Assembly: GCA_002840975.1 (NCBI GenBank)
Contig: PHDN01000004.1
Coordinates: 1-64,000 of the forward strand
Direction of reading: 5' to 3'
Length of the DNA: 64,000 nt
DNA from: Bacteroidetes bacterium HGW-Bacteroidetes-16
Lineage (GTDB): Bacteria > Bacteroidota > Bacteroidia > Bacteroidales > F082
Shown here: positions 8,330-16,558 of the stretch, piece by piece
How the letters are laid out: each line of letters begins with the position of its first letter
Numbering within the stretch: position 1 is the first letter of the stretch
Translations under genes and position numbers: made by a program
Notes under the pieces: generated by a model
The model's input: only the letters and a program-made list of their open reading frames with translations
The model's database searches: none
What the model was told of the DNA's origin: nothing

Positions 8330-8983
8330 ATGAAAAAAATGAAAAAAATTGGAATTATAGGATCAGGTGTAGTTGGACAAACCCTGGCGAATGGTTTTAT
8401 CAAACATGGCTATCAGGTGATGATTGGGAGTCGTGATACTTCCAAATTAAATGAATGGAAGCAACTGGCTAAAAATAATGGTCATACCGGATCTTTCGAG
8501 GAAGCAGCGATTTTTGGCGACATTATTGTGCTGGCGGTTAAAGGAACTGGTGCTAAATCGGCTTTGGAAACGGCGGGTATTGAAAACCTAAAAAACAAAA
8601 CGGTTATTGATGCCACCAACCCCATAGCAGACGAGGCTCCTGACAATGGTGTACTAAAATTTTTCACAAATCTGAACAAATCTTTGATGGAAGAGCTTCA
8701 GGAAACTGCACCCGAAAGCCGTTTCGTAAAGGCTTTTAACAGCGTAGGAAATCCATTTATGGTCAATCCGGCATTCGACAGCAAGCCAACAATGTTTATC
8801 TGCGGAAACAATGAAAATGCCAAAATTGAGGTGAAAAATATATTGGAACAATTTGGCTGGGAAGTGGCCGATTTTGGTGGTGTTGAAAGTGCCCGGGCCA
8901 TTGAGCCACTGTGTATTCTTTGGTGTATTCCGGGCATGCTGCGCAACGAATGGACACACGCCTTTAAATTGATAACTCTTTAA
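8330..8983 (+). CDS. NADPH-dependent F420 reductase-like oxidoreductase
   Basis: This is a 217-aa Rossmann protein of the NADP oxidoreductase, coenzyme F420-dependent family. The N terminus has the dinucleotide motif GIIGSGVVGQTLANGF followed by GSRD at the end of beta 2, the NADP(H)-preferring version. Further family features are AVKGTGAKSALE, DATNPI and VKAFNSVG. Bacteroidota generally lack F420, so the substrate is probably another small molecule; such proteins are often annotated only as NAD(P)-binding. A second ATG 9 bp downstream is an equally possible start. The gene follows the MarR gene and converges with the ABC exporter, leaving a 15-bp gap. Confidence 0.85.
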   Translation: MKKMKKIGIIGSGVVGQTLANGFIKHGYQVMIGSRDTSKLNEWKQLAKNNGHTGSFEEAAIFGDIIVLAVKGTGAKSALETAGIENLKNKTVIDATNPIADEAPDNGVLKFFTNLNKSLMEELQETAPESRFVKAFNSVGNPFMVNPAFDSKPTMFICGNNENAKIEVKNILEQFGWEVADFGGVESARAIEPLCILWCIPGMLRNEWTHAFKLITL

Positions 8984-8998
8984 TTTACTAAACAGGTT

Positions 8999-10819
8999 TT
9001 ACTTAAAAGTCTGCAGATCCTGCAGTCTCTTATAAGGGCCGTCCTGTTTCAACAATTCATTGTGGGTGCCTCGTTCAACGATTTCTCCCTTTTTCAGCAC
9101 GATGATTTCATCTGCATGTTGAATGGTGGATAGCCTGTGGGCGATGACCACCGTTGTGCGGTCTTTCATTACATTAAACAAGGCATTTTGTACCAATTTT
9201 TCCGATTCTGTATCCAGTGAAGAAGTCGCTTCATCGAGAATTAATACCGGAGGATTGGCCAACACAGCCCTGGCAATACTCAGGCGCTGACGCTGTCCTC
9301 CCGATAATTTTACACCCCGGTCACCAATATTGGTCTCATAACCAAATTCCGATTCCATAATGAACTCATGGGCATTGGCTACCTTGGCAGCATTTACCAC
9401 CTGTTCTTCTGTCACATCTTTTCGTCCAAAAGCGATGTTGTTGAAAATACTGTCGTTGAACAGAATACTTTCCTGTGAAACAATACCCATCAGACCACGG
9501 GTATCGTCAATTCTAAGGTCTTTGATGTTTTTCCCATCAATCAACATGCTTCCTCCGGTTACATCATAAAAGCGAGGAAGCAAATCGACCATGGTCGATT
9601 TTCCGCCACCTGATTCTCCCACCAGCGCAATCATTTTGCCTTTCTCGATGGTGAGGTTGATATTTTTAAGGATATTCTCATTCTCATACTTGAAGTAAAC
9701 GTTCTTATATTCAATTGATTTTTCAAATCCCTTTACGGGAATGGCATCTGTTTTTTCAATAATAATTTCTTCTGCATCCAGCACTTCAAAAATACGCTCG
9801 GCAGAGGCGATCCCTTTTTGAATGCTGTAAAATCCCTGTGCAAAAGTCTTTGCAGGTGGGATAATCTGTGAGAAAACAACGATGTAAGTAATAAAATCCG
9901 CTGCCTGGATGGTAGGATTGTCTGACAACACCATTCTTCCACCAAACCATAAAACAAAGATGATGACAGCAGAAGATAAAAACTCACTCATGGGCGACGA
10001 CAGGTCGCGGCGACGGTAAATCCAGATGAGTAACCTGGAGAAATCCTCGTTCTGGCCTTTAAATTTATTTTTTGAATAATCGATGGCGTTGAAAGCCTTG
10101 ATGATGCGCAACCCGGAAATGGTTTCCTCTATATTCGAAAGCAATCCGGCAAATTTGTTTTGGCCAATTTTAGATTGTTTCCGTAGACTTTTCCCAATCT
10201 GGCCAATTAAAAATCCCGTAACGGGCAGTATCAACAGCACAAACAAGGTCAACCTGGGACTCATGCTCAGCATAAAGGCCACATAGGCAAGAATGGTCAC
10301 CGGATCTCGGATGATCATCTCCAGTGAGTTCATGATTGAAAATTCAACTTCTTGTACATCCGTAGTTACCCGTGCGATGATGTCGCCCTTTTTGTTTTTC
10401 GAGAAAAAGGAAAGGGGCAGTATCAGCAGCTTGTTATAAATGGCATTCCTCATTCCTTTGATGGCCCCGATACGCACGTTGGCCATGAAATACATGGAAA
10501 AAAACCGGGCCAGGTTGCGCAGGAAAAAGGCTATAATGAGCACAACACAAATATAAACCAGCGCCGTTACTTTTCCATTGGTTACGATAACGTTGCTGAT
10601 TTGATAATTCAAATAGTTCAAAAATGCCTTGGTATTCATGGCAAATTCAGGTTTCACCGTTACCAGGTCCTCGATGCCAAAAAGTAGGTTCAAAAAGGGG
10701 ATGAGCAAAGCAAACGAAAACAATGAAAAGACAATGGTCAACAGGTTAAAGAGTACATTTAATCCCGCGTAAGGCAATTCCGGTTTGATGTATACCAGGA
10801 TTCTATAAAACTTTTTCAT
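8999..10819 (-). CDS. ABC exporter, MsbA-like (fused permease and ATPase)
   Basis: This is a 606-aa half-transporter with six transmembrane helices (about 20-310) and a C-terminal nucleotide-binding domain. The latter has Walker A GESGGGKST, the signature LSGGQRQR, Walker B VLILDEATS and the H-loop IAHRLST. Length and organisation match MsbA-type lipid A or multidrug exporters that work as homodimers in the inner membrane. The substrate cannot be told from sequence. It is a single gene, divergent from the glycosyltransferase at 10984, which would fit an envelope role (inference). A -7 box TACCTTTG lies upstream. Confidence 0.92.
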   Translation of the reverse strand: MKKFYRILVYIKPELPYAGLNVLFNLLTIVFSLFSFALLIPFLNLLFGIEDLVTVKPEFAMNTKAFLNYLNYQISNVIVTNGKVTALVYICVVLIIAFFLRNLARFFSMYFMANVRIGAIKGMRNAIYNKLLILPLSFFSKNKKGDIIARVTTDVQEVEFSIMNSLEMIIRDPVTILAYVAFMLSMSPRLTLFVLLILPVTGFLIGQIGKSLRKQSKIGQNKFAGLLSNIEETISGLRIIKAFNAIDYSKNKFKGQNEDFSRLLIWIYRRRDLSSPMSEFLSSAVIIFVLWFGGRMVLSDNPTIQAADFITYIVVFSQIIPPAKTFAQGFYSIQKGIASAERIFEVLDAEEIIIEKTDAIPVKGFEKSIEYKNVYFKYENENILKNINLTIEKGKMIALVGESGGGKSTMVDLLPRFYDVTGGSMLIDGKNIKDLRIDDTRGLMGIVSQESILFNDSIFNNIAFGRKDVTEEQVVNAAKVANAHEFIMESEFGYETNIGDRGVKLSGGQRQRLSIARAVLANPPVLILDEATSSLDTESEKLVQNALFNVMKDRTTVVIAHRLSTIQHADEIIVLKKGEIVERGTHNELLKQDGPYKRLQDLQTFK

Positions 10820-10867
10820 AAGCCGTTTGACAGAGTTCCTCTAATTAAGAGGACCGGTTAGCGGCGT

Positions 10868-10875
10868 CAAAGGTA
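10868..10875 (-). promoter_or_regulatory. Promoter -7 box of the MsbA-like gene
   Basis: The minus strand reads TACCTTTG, matching TAnnTTTG, 48 bp upstream of the start codon. Confidence 0.5.
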
Positions 10876-10949
10876 ATTAATCCCGACAAATAAAAACCAG
10901 ACGAATCAGACTGGAGAAAGGGTAGTTTTTAGCCGGAGTTAAAAACCAT

Positions 10950-10957
10950 TATCTTTG
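10950..10957 (+). promoter_or_regulatory. Promoter -7 box of the glycosyltransferase gene
   Basis: TATCTTTG lies 26 bp before the ATG at 10984, with a T-rich -33 region about 20 bp upstream. It is divergent to the promoter at 10868. Confidence 0.55.
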
Positions 10958-10983
10958 GCTCTTTTATTTTATATTGTAAAACC

Positions 10984-11877
10984 ATGACCGCCGGGCTTAA
11001 AGAGATAAACCGATCAGAAAACACACAACAATTTTCCATTGTGATTCCTACCTGGAACAGCCTCGAATATTTGCAACTCTGCCTTGGAGGATTGCGCAGG
11101 CATTCGCATTTCTTTAACCAGGTTATTGTGTTTGTGAACGATGGCAACGATGGCACGATAGAATGGCTTGAAAATCAAACCGATATTGATTTTGTACATG
11201 CCGAAAAAAACATGGGGGTTTGTTTTGCCGTGAATGCGTGCCGATCGCTGGTAAAGCATGATTATATCGTCTACATGAACGACGATATGATTCCCTGTCC
11301 CGACTGGGATTTACATCTGGCCAACGAAATCAAACAATTGAACACCGACTTTTTTTACCTTTCGGCAACACTCATCGAGCCTAAAAGACTCAACAATCCC
11401 AATTATGTCGCCATTATTCATGATTTTGGCACTTCCCCCGAAAACTTCCGGGAAGAAGAACTGCTGGAAGCCTGTTCCTCGCTCAAGAAAGAAGATTGGC
11501 AGGGCGGTTCGTGGCCACCCAGTGTGGTTCATAAAAAAATATGGGATCTTATTGGTGGGTTTAGCATCGAGTTTTCGCCGGGGATGTACAGTGATCCCGA
11601 TTTCTCGATGAAACTTTGGTCAATAGGTGTGCGCATCTTTAAGGGGATTGGAAAAAGCAAGGTGTATCATTTCGGATCACGTTCTACAAATCGCATCCGA
11701 AAAAACAAAGGAAGCCGCCTGTTTTTAAATAAATGGGGCATGACCTCGCGCACCTTTTACAGCGAAGTATTGCAGGTGGGAAAGCCCTGGAAAAGTGCCT
11801 ATCCCGATGAAGTCCTGCTTTCATTTTTACCAAAAACACGCAACAAGTTAAAGAAATTAATAAATTCGCTAACCTAA
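10984..11877 (+). CDS. Glycosyltransferase family 2
   Basis: This 297-aa protein has a GT-A fold, probably in the cytoplasm or at the inner membrane. It begins with FSIVIPTWNSLEYLQLCLGGLRRH and has the metal- and nucleotide-sugar-binding DxD-type motif at YMNDDM. GGSWPPSVV and FSPGMYSDPDFSMKLW follow, as in GT2 enzymes. There is no transmembrane segment. The acceptor and sugar are unknown. The diacylglycerol kinase-like gene starts 9 bp after its stop, so the two are co-transcribed and may both serve glycolipid synthesis (inference). Confidence 0.9.
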   Translation: MTAGLKEINRSENTQQFSIVIPTWNSLEYLQLCLGGLRRHSHFFNQVIVFVNDGNDGTIEWLENQTDIDFVHAEKNMGVCFAVNACRSLVKHDYIVYMNDDMIPCPDWDLHLANEIKQLNTDFFYLSATLIEPKRLNNPNYVAIIHDFGTSPENFREEELLEACSSLKKEDWQGGSWPPSVVHKKIWDLIGGFSIEFSPGMYSDPDFSMKLWSIGVRIFKGIGKSKVYHFGSRSTNRIRKNKGSRLFLNKWGMTSRTFYSEVLQVGKPWKSAYPDEVLLSFLPKTRNKLKKLINSLT

Positions 11878-11886
11878 TTCGATATT

Positions 11887-12864
11887 TTGGAAAAATCACC
11901 TCCCTGGTTAGTTGTAATAAATCCACATGCCGGTGGATCGAAAGCCAAATCCGACTGGCCCAAAATCCGGGCCTTGCTGGAAGAAGCCTCCTTTAAGTTC
12001 GATGCCGTATTTTCTGAGTATCCGCACCACGCCATCCCGCTCGTAAAACAGCTTATCGAAGAAAAGGGCTATACCCGGGTGCTGGCCGTTGGCGGGGATG
12101 GCACTTTGAATGAGGTGGTGAATGGGATCTTTCAGCAACAGCGTTTCGATCCCAAGAAGATCATCCTGGGTTTAATCACCATTGGCACAGGAAACGACTG
12201 GGGGCGCATGTATGCCATGCCCAAGAGTTATAAAAAACAAATTAAAATCCTGAAAAAGGGGCATGTACTTATGCAGGATGTGGGCAAAGTAAACTACCTG
12301 CACAACACCGAGGTAAACGACCGGTTTTTTGTGAATATTGCCGGTATGGGATTCGATGCCCTGGTGGCAAAAAAAACCAACTTGCTAAAGGAAAAAGGAT
12401 CGGGTGGTCCCCTATCCTATTTATACAGCCTGGTGACCGGCCTGTTTGAGTTTCATCCCATTCATCTGGATATTGATAGCGACGGAAAATCACTTTTTTC
12501 AGGTAATATATTCAGCGTCAGCATTGGCATTTGTAAATACAATGGAGGAGGTATGAAACAGCTTCCCAATGCCATTCCCAACGATGGACTGTTTGATGTC
12601 ACCATCATCAAAAAGATGCCCAAGGCCAAGGTGTTACGCAGCATTCACAAAGTGTATGATGGAACTTTCGTTCAAATGGAGGAGGTGAAAACGTTTACCG
12701 GAAAAGAATTTACACTGACCTCATCGCCTATACACAAAGCCTTTCTGGAGACTGATGGTGAATCGCTTGGACATTCCCCGCTGCATTTCAAGGTGGTGCC
12801 TTCAGCCATTGGCATGTTGGTACGAAAAAAAATGAAAGTGCTGTATGCAGGTAAGGGAAATTGA
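11887..12864 (+). CDS. Diacylglycerol/lipid kinase family protein (TTG start)
   Basis: This 325-aa protein of the DAGK catalytic family phosphorylates diacylglycerol or a related lipid with ATP. The nucleotide-binding motifs NPHAGGSKAK near the N terminus and GGDGTLNEVVNGI followed by IGTGNDWGR are all present. The beta-sandwich C-terminal domain ends normally. NPHAGG lies too close to the 5' end for any in-frame ATG, so the start must be a rare codon; TTG at 11887 is the best candidate, without a clear Shine-Dalgarno sequence. It follows the GT2 gene by 9 bp. Confidence 0.9.
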   Translation: MEKSPPWLVVINPHAGGSKAKSDWPKIRALLEEASFKFDAVFSEYPHHAIPLVKQLIEEKGYTRVLAVGGDGTLNEVVNGIFQQQRFDPKKIILGLITIGTGNDWGRMYAMPKSYKKQIKILKKGHVLMQDVGKVNYLHNTEVNDRFFVNIAGMGFDALVAKKTNLLKEKGSGGPLSYLYSLVTGLFEFHPIHLDIDSDGKSLFSGNIFSVSIGICKYNGGGMKQLPNAIPNDGLFDVTIIKKMPKAKVLRSIHKVYDGTFVQMEEVKTFTGKEFTLTSSPIHKAFLETDGESLGHSPLHFKVVPSAIGMLVRKKMKVLYAGKGN

Positions 12865-13055
12865 ATAGAATCTTCCGAAATTAAAGTGGCAAGATCAAAG
12901 TTCTGTACATTATCTGAACAAGGTTCAAATAATACCCTTTTCTATTTCGACTAAATAATTGCCCGCTTACTTTTACAAGAGTGAGTATTCTTCTGTGTCT
13001 CCGTATTACACAAACTCGCCAAACAAAATTGTAAAATCTCAAAGTATTCAATGTT

Positions 13056-13085
13056 TTTGAGGCATTGCATAATTCCCTATCTTCG
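13056..13085 (+). promoter_or_regulatory. Promoter of the endonuclease gene
   Basis: -33 TTTG (13056-13059) and -7 TATCTTCG (13078-13085, one mismatch to TAnnTTTG) are separated by 18 bp, about 115 bp before the ATG. Nothing else is seen in 12865-13173. Confidence 0.45.
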
Positions 13086-13200
13086 CGCCACTTTTCTGAG
13101 AAGGATCGCTCGAAATACCTACAATTTCCCCCTTACATCAGAAGAGTATTAATTACTGATTTGGCCCATTATAATGTTACCCAACACTAAGAAGGTCACT

Positions 13201-15078
13201 ATGTTACATAAGGCCTTGACGTTGTTTGTAGTGCTCCTGAGTATTACCCTTTCGGCACAAATACCCACCGGGTATTACGATCCCGCCATCGGTAAAACAG
13301 GTGCCGAATTACAAACCACATTATATTCCATTATCAACAACCATACGGTGGTGAGTTACACACCCGGTGTCTGGAACGCTTTTTACACCACCGACGACAA
13401 ACCCAATGGCTACGTTTGGGATATGTACAGCGATTTGCCGGGTGGTGATCCTCCGTACAATTACACGTTTGGAAGCGGACAGTGTGGGACTTCTTCGCAG
13501 GAAGGAGACTGTTACAGCCGAGAACATGCTTTCTGCCAGAGTTATTTTGCCGGGGCATCTCCCATGTACTCCGACTTGCACCATGTATTCCCTGTAGATC
13601 AGTATGTGAACAATGCAGGTCATAGCAATCATCCTTTTGGTACAGTTACCGTGCCTGCCTATACCTCGCTAAACGGCAGCAAACGAGGTCCGTGTACTTT
13701 CCCGGGATATACGGGCACTGTATTTGAACCCATTGATGAATACAAGGGTGATTTCGCACGGGCCTATTTCTACATGGCTACCCGCTATCAGGATTTGATT
13801 GCAAGTTGGGAGGCCAACACGCCCGAAGGCGATGCTATCCTCAATGGGACATCTTATCCCGCCTATGAAAGCTGGTTTCTTAATTTGCTTCTGACCTGGA
13901 ACGCTGATGATCCTGTATCGACGAAAGAGGTGGACCGCAATGATGCCGTTTATACCATTCAAAATAACCGCAATCCCTATATCGACCATCCTGAATATGT
14001 GGAGGGGGTTTGGGCTCCCGGTGGAATTAAAGCGGAGCCAACCAATCACCTGACAGACCTCGTTTCTATTGCAGGCGATCCAGGCAGCAGCCAAATTATT
14101 CTGAATTGGACAGATGCCACAGGAGCGGTGCTGCCGGATGGTTACCTTATAAAGGGCAGCACAGTGAGTTTCGCAGATATTGCCGATCCCGTTGATGGTG
14201 TGGCAGTGGCCGATGGCGGATTGAACAAAAACAGGATTTACGGAACAGAAACCTATACCTACAATAATCTCACAGCCAGTACCACTTATTATTTTAAAGC
14301 ATATTCATATACCAATTCAGGGGTGGAAATTGACTATAAAACCGACCCCGTTATCCCAACCGCAACCCTGGCCACCACGGTTGGAACCAGTGTGTTGCAA
14401 CCCGGAGAGATTGCTTTTATTGGCTATGGAACGGATGATCCCGACAAATTTGCTTTTGTGCTGCTCACCGATGTGGCCGAAAACACCCAAATCACATTTA
14501 CTGACAATGGATGGATGGGTTCTGTACTCAGAACAGGTGAGCAAACGGGTACCTGGACGGCTCCTACCGGAGGATTGATCAAAGGAACAGTGATTGTCAT
14601 ACAAGGCACGACGGTTACGGGTGGAGGGACCATGTCAAGCGGGCTGACGGGTCTTTCAATATCAGGCGATCAAATCCTGGCTTTTCAGGGAACAACCGAT
14701 TCGCCTGCATTTGTTGCCGGGATTTCAACCACAGGTTGGATCGATACAGGCGTACCCACCAGCAATGAATCTTATTTACCCGCAGAACTGACCCTGTTTT
14801 CATCGGCACTGGGCTTTACTTCCGAGATGGATAATCGAATTTACAATGGCCCTTTAACGCTTGGAAACAGCACCATCAATGCTTTCATCAGCCACCCGGC
14901 GAACTGGCTAAGTGACAATACCATACAAACTTTTCCTTCATGGACATTTGTAATTGGTACACAGACAATAATTAATGTAAATGCCTCGGTTGAAAGTATA
15001 ACTCTGGCGACGGGAGAAACAATAACGGTGCAGGAAAACATCCAACTAACGGTGACAGGAACAGGGGTGAGTAAATAG
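13201..15078 (+). CDS. Secreted endonuclease I family nuclease with fibronectin-type and C-terminal beta domains
   Basis: This 625-aa exported nuclease has a signal peptide (MLHKALTLF...SAQ). The endonuclease I (EndA/NucM, His-Me finger) domain spans about residues 20-270. Its hallmarks are REHAFCQSYF, DLHHVFPVDQYVNNAGHSNHPFG and a conserved NRNPYIDHPEYV near the end. A fibronectin type III-like domain (about 280-400) and a lamin-tail-like beta domain (about 405-590: GEIAFIGYGTDDPDKFAFVLLTD) follow. An earlier ATG at 13174 is possible; 13201 was chosen because it starts a clean signal peptide and is preceded by AAGGT. The protein ends in QLTVTGTGVSK without a T9SS sorting domain. It is followed by a toxin-antitoxin pair and then a decayed second copy of its own 3' end (15650-15885). 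Confidence 0.9.
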   Translation: MLHKALTLFVVLLSITLSAQIPTGYYDPAIGKTGAELQTTLYSIINNHTVVSYTPGVWNAFYTTDDKPNGYVWDMYSDLPGGDPPYNYTFGSGQCGTSSQEGDCYSREHAFCQSYFAGASPMYSDLHHVFPVDQYVNNAGHSNHPFGTVTVPAYTSLNGSKRGPCTFPGYTGTVFEPIDEYKGDFARAYFYMATRYQDLIASWEANTPEGDAILNGTSYPAYESWFLNLLLTWNADDPVSTKEVDRNDAVYTIQNNRNPYIDHPEYVEGVWAPGGIKAEPTNHLTDLVSIAGDPGSSQIILNWTDATGAVLPDGYLIKGSTVSFADIADPVDGVAVADGGLNKNRIYGTETYTYNNLTASTTYYFKAYSYTNSGVEIDYKTDPVIPTATLATTVGTSVLQPGEIAFIGYGTDDPDKFAFVLLTDVAENTQITFTDNGWMGSVLRTGEQTGTWTAPTGGLIKGTVIVIQGTTVTGGGTMSSGLTGLSISGDQILAFQGTTDSPAFVAGISTTGWIDTGVPTSNESYLPAELTLFSSALGFTSEMDNRIYNGPLTLGNSTINAFISHPANWLSDNTIQTFPSWTFVIGTQTIINVNASVESITLATGETITVQENIQLTVTGTGVSK

Positions 15079-15110
15079 AAGGATTAGAAACCATTGTTTG
15101 AAAATAATAG

Positions 15111-15118
15111 TAAATTTG
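15111..15118 (+). promoter_or_regulatory. Promoter -7 box of the TA operon
   Basis: TAAATTTG matches TAnnTTTG, 16 bp before the antitoxin ATG. It lies in the 55 bp between the nuclease stop and the TA pair, so the pair has its own promoter. Confidence 0.55.
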
Positions 15119-15133
15119 TACAAAAAGACTGAT

Positions 15134-15316
15134 ATGCTGACAAAGGAAAAAATAAAAAAGACAATTGATTTACTGCCGGAGAATGTAACAATAGATGAAA
15201 TAATCAGCAGAATTATCCTCCTTGACAAAATTGAACAAGGACTTGATGACATTGAAAAAGGAAATGTTTATACAACTGAAGAAGTTGAAAACAAATTGAA
15301 TAAATGGTTAAAATAA
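15134..15316 (+). CDS. Antitoxin of a RelE/ParE-type TA pair
   Basis: This 60-aa acidic, mostly helical protein (MLTKEKIKKTIDLLPENVTIDEIISRIILLDKIEQGLDDIEKG, then YTTEEVENKLNKW) resembles short Bacteroidetes antitoxins found before RelE/ParE toxins. The C-terminal part would wrap the toxin. Its last 13 bp overlap the toxin gene, a normal coupling. ATG 15134 was chosen because it lies just after the promoter; a longer in-frame reading from 15098 would overlap the promoter box. There is no clear HTH or ribbon-helix-helix in the first residues, so DNA binding is uncertain. Confidence 0.75.
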   Translation: MLTKEKIKKTIDLLPENVTIDEIISRIILLDKIEQGLDDIEKGNVYTTEEVENKLNKWLK

Positions 15317-15603
15317 TCTGGACAGCCAGGTCTCTTTCTGATCTTGAAGATATTGGTGAATTCATATCTAAGGATTCACCCCGATATGCCGGGTTGACTA
15401 TTGATAAGTTGATTGAAATGGCCAAGATGATTGAACAAAATCAAAAAATTGGAAGAATTGTACCAGAATTGAACCAGAACGATATCAGAGAAATTATCAC
15501 AGGGAATTATCGAATTATTTATCAGATATTTAATGCTGAAGCATTATACATTCTTACAGTACATCACAGTTCAAGACTACTATCGAATAATCCACTATTT
15601 TAA
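15304..15603 (+). CDS. RelE/ParE-family toxin
   Basis: This is a 99-aa toxin of the RelE/ParE superfamily. Family features are VKIIWTARSLSDLEDIGEFI at the N terminus, GRIVPELNQNDIREIITGNYRIIYQI in the core and ILTVHHSSRLL at the end. The pattern PEL..xxIREIxxGNYRIIYxI is more ParE-like (gyrase) than RelE-like (ribosome), but the target cannot be settled by eye. It overlaps the antitoxin by 13 bp. The module stands alone, without integrase or transposase, between two copies of the nuclease gene end. Confidence 0.88.
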   Translation: MVKIIWTARSLSDLEDIGEFISKDSPRYAGLTIDKLIEMAKMIEQNQKIGRIVPELNQNDIREIITGNYRIIYQIFNAEALYILTVHHSSRLLSNNPLF

Positions 15604-15649
15604 TACAAAAACAAAGTAAGATTGAGACTATTCAATGATACATTGTTAC

Positions 15650-15885
15650 TTTTATTGGTGAACAACTCTCACAACCAGCACCGCCCATGCTTTCATCAGC
15701 CACCCGACTAACTGACTAAGTGACAATACCATACAAACATTTCCTTCCTGGACCTTCGCTATTGGCACCCAGACCATCATCAATGTCAATGCCACTGTGG
15801 GAATCTAAAATTAGGAGTAGGTGAAACATTGAATGTTCAGGACAACAGCCAAATTACTCTTACCGGAACAAGCGCCAGTAAATAG
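15650..15885 (+). pseudogene. Second, decayed copy of the endonuclease gene 3' end
   Basis: This stretch is homologous to the last about 235 bp of the nuclease gene (14843-15078). In frame it reads TLTTSTAHAFISHPTN, stop, LSDNTIQTFPSWTFAIGTQTIINVNATV. After a frameshift it continues as GVGETLNVQDNSQITLTGTSASK and a stop. The intact copy reads TLGNSTINAFISHPANWLSDNTIQ and so on to TGTGVSK and a stop. The two differ at many sites yet end at the same codon. There is no upstream part of the gene here, so it is a displaced gene end and not a second gene. The TA pair lies exactly between the two copies. Confidence 0.85.
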
Positions 15886-16558
15886 AATTTAAATTCTCAT
15901 CCGCGTTTCAAGCCTCCATGCCTTCGGCAGGTTCACCTACCGAAGTCATGGAGGTAGGTAAAACGGCAGACGAGTGAAACACAAATGAAAATCAACTTAA
16001 CAATCTGTATATCTGTTTAATATAAATAGCAACACAATCGTGTTACACTCGTCTGCAGGTATGCCTGAAACGCCTACCTACCGTAGGCAGGCTGACGAGA
16101 GGGATTCCCCCATTTCCCCTTTCTAACTAAAATTTAATGGTAAATCAGTTGCTTTTTTTTATGTATTGTTTTATTTTTGTGCTTTATCGATACTTCTACC
16201 AAGTATAACCTGCTAATTTGTATTGTATTGAACCCAAAAATAAATTTCCATGAAAGGCCTTTACTATTTTGTCCCCCTTGGGGCGACATCCCATATTTTA
16301 TTAGACTCGGAAGTTAAAATCGAATGACACCCGATACCCAAGGCGGAACTCCCTGCTTTGCTGTGGTGTGTTTTCTGATTCTCCATTGGCGGAAACAGAA
16401 CCATTACAGGAGCCGTGTATCCTGCCTTTTTCCATAGATTATTACAGGTAAGTTACTTTACAATGAGTTAAAACAGGTTAACAATCAAGTAATACCACTT
16501 TTGTTCTATTACCTAAAAACATAACAATATTTCGATTTATTAATTAATTTTTAAAGCT
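15886..16558. other. Gene-free stretch with palindromic repeats
   Basis: No convincing gene is seen. It holds short GC-richer palindromic repeats at about 15905-15980 and 16045-16095, for example CCTACC.GTAGGCAGG. Positions 16200-16440 look like decayed coding sequence, but I cannot assign a family. The final 100 bp are AT-rich and precede the T9SS cargo gene. Confidence 0.5.
15966..16056. repeat. Inverted repeat, 11-bp arms
   Basis: GCAGACGAGTG (15966-15976) and CACTCGTCTGC (16046-16056) are exact inverse copies about 70 bp apart, flanked by further CCTACC/GGTAGG palindromes. It resembles a small dispersed intergenic repeat element. Confidence 0.6.

Noticed and set aside
15134-15603. The first TA pair as part of a larger prophage or integrative element
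   Set aside because: No integrase, recombinase, phage gene or tRNA target is adjacent. The insert is only the TA pair between the gene-end copies.
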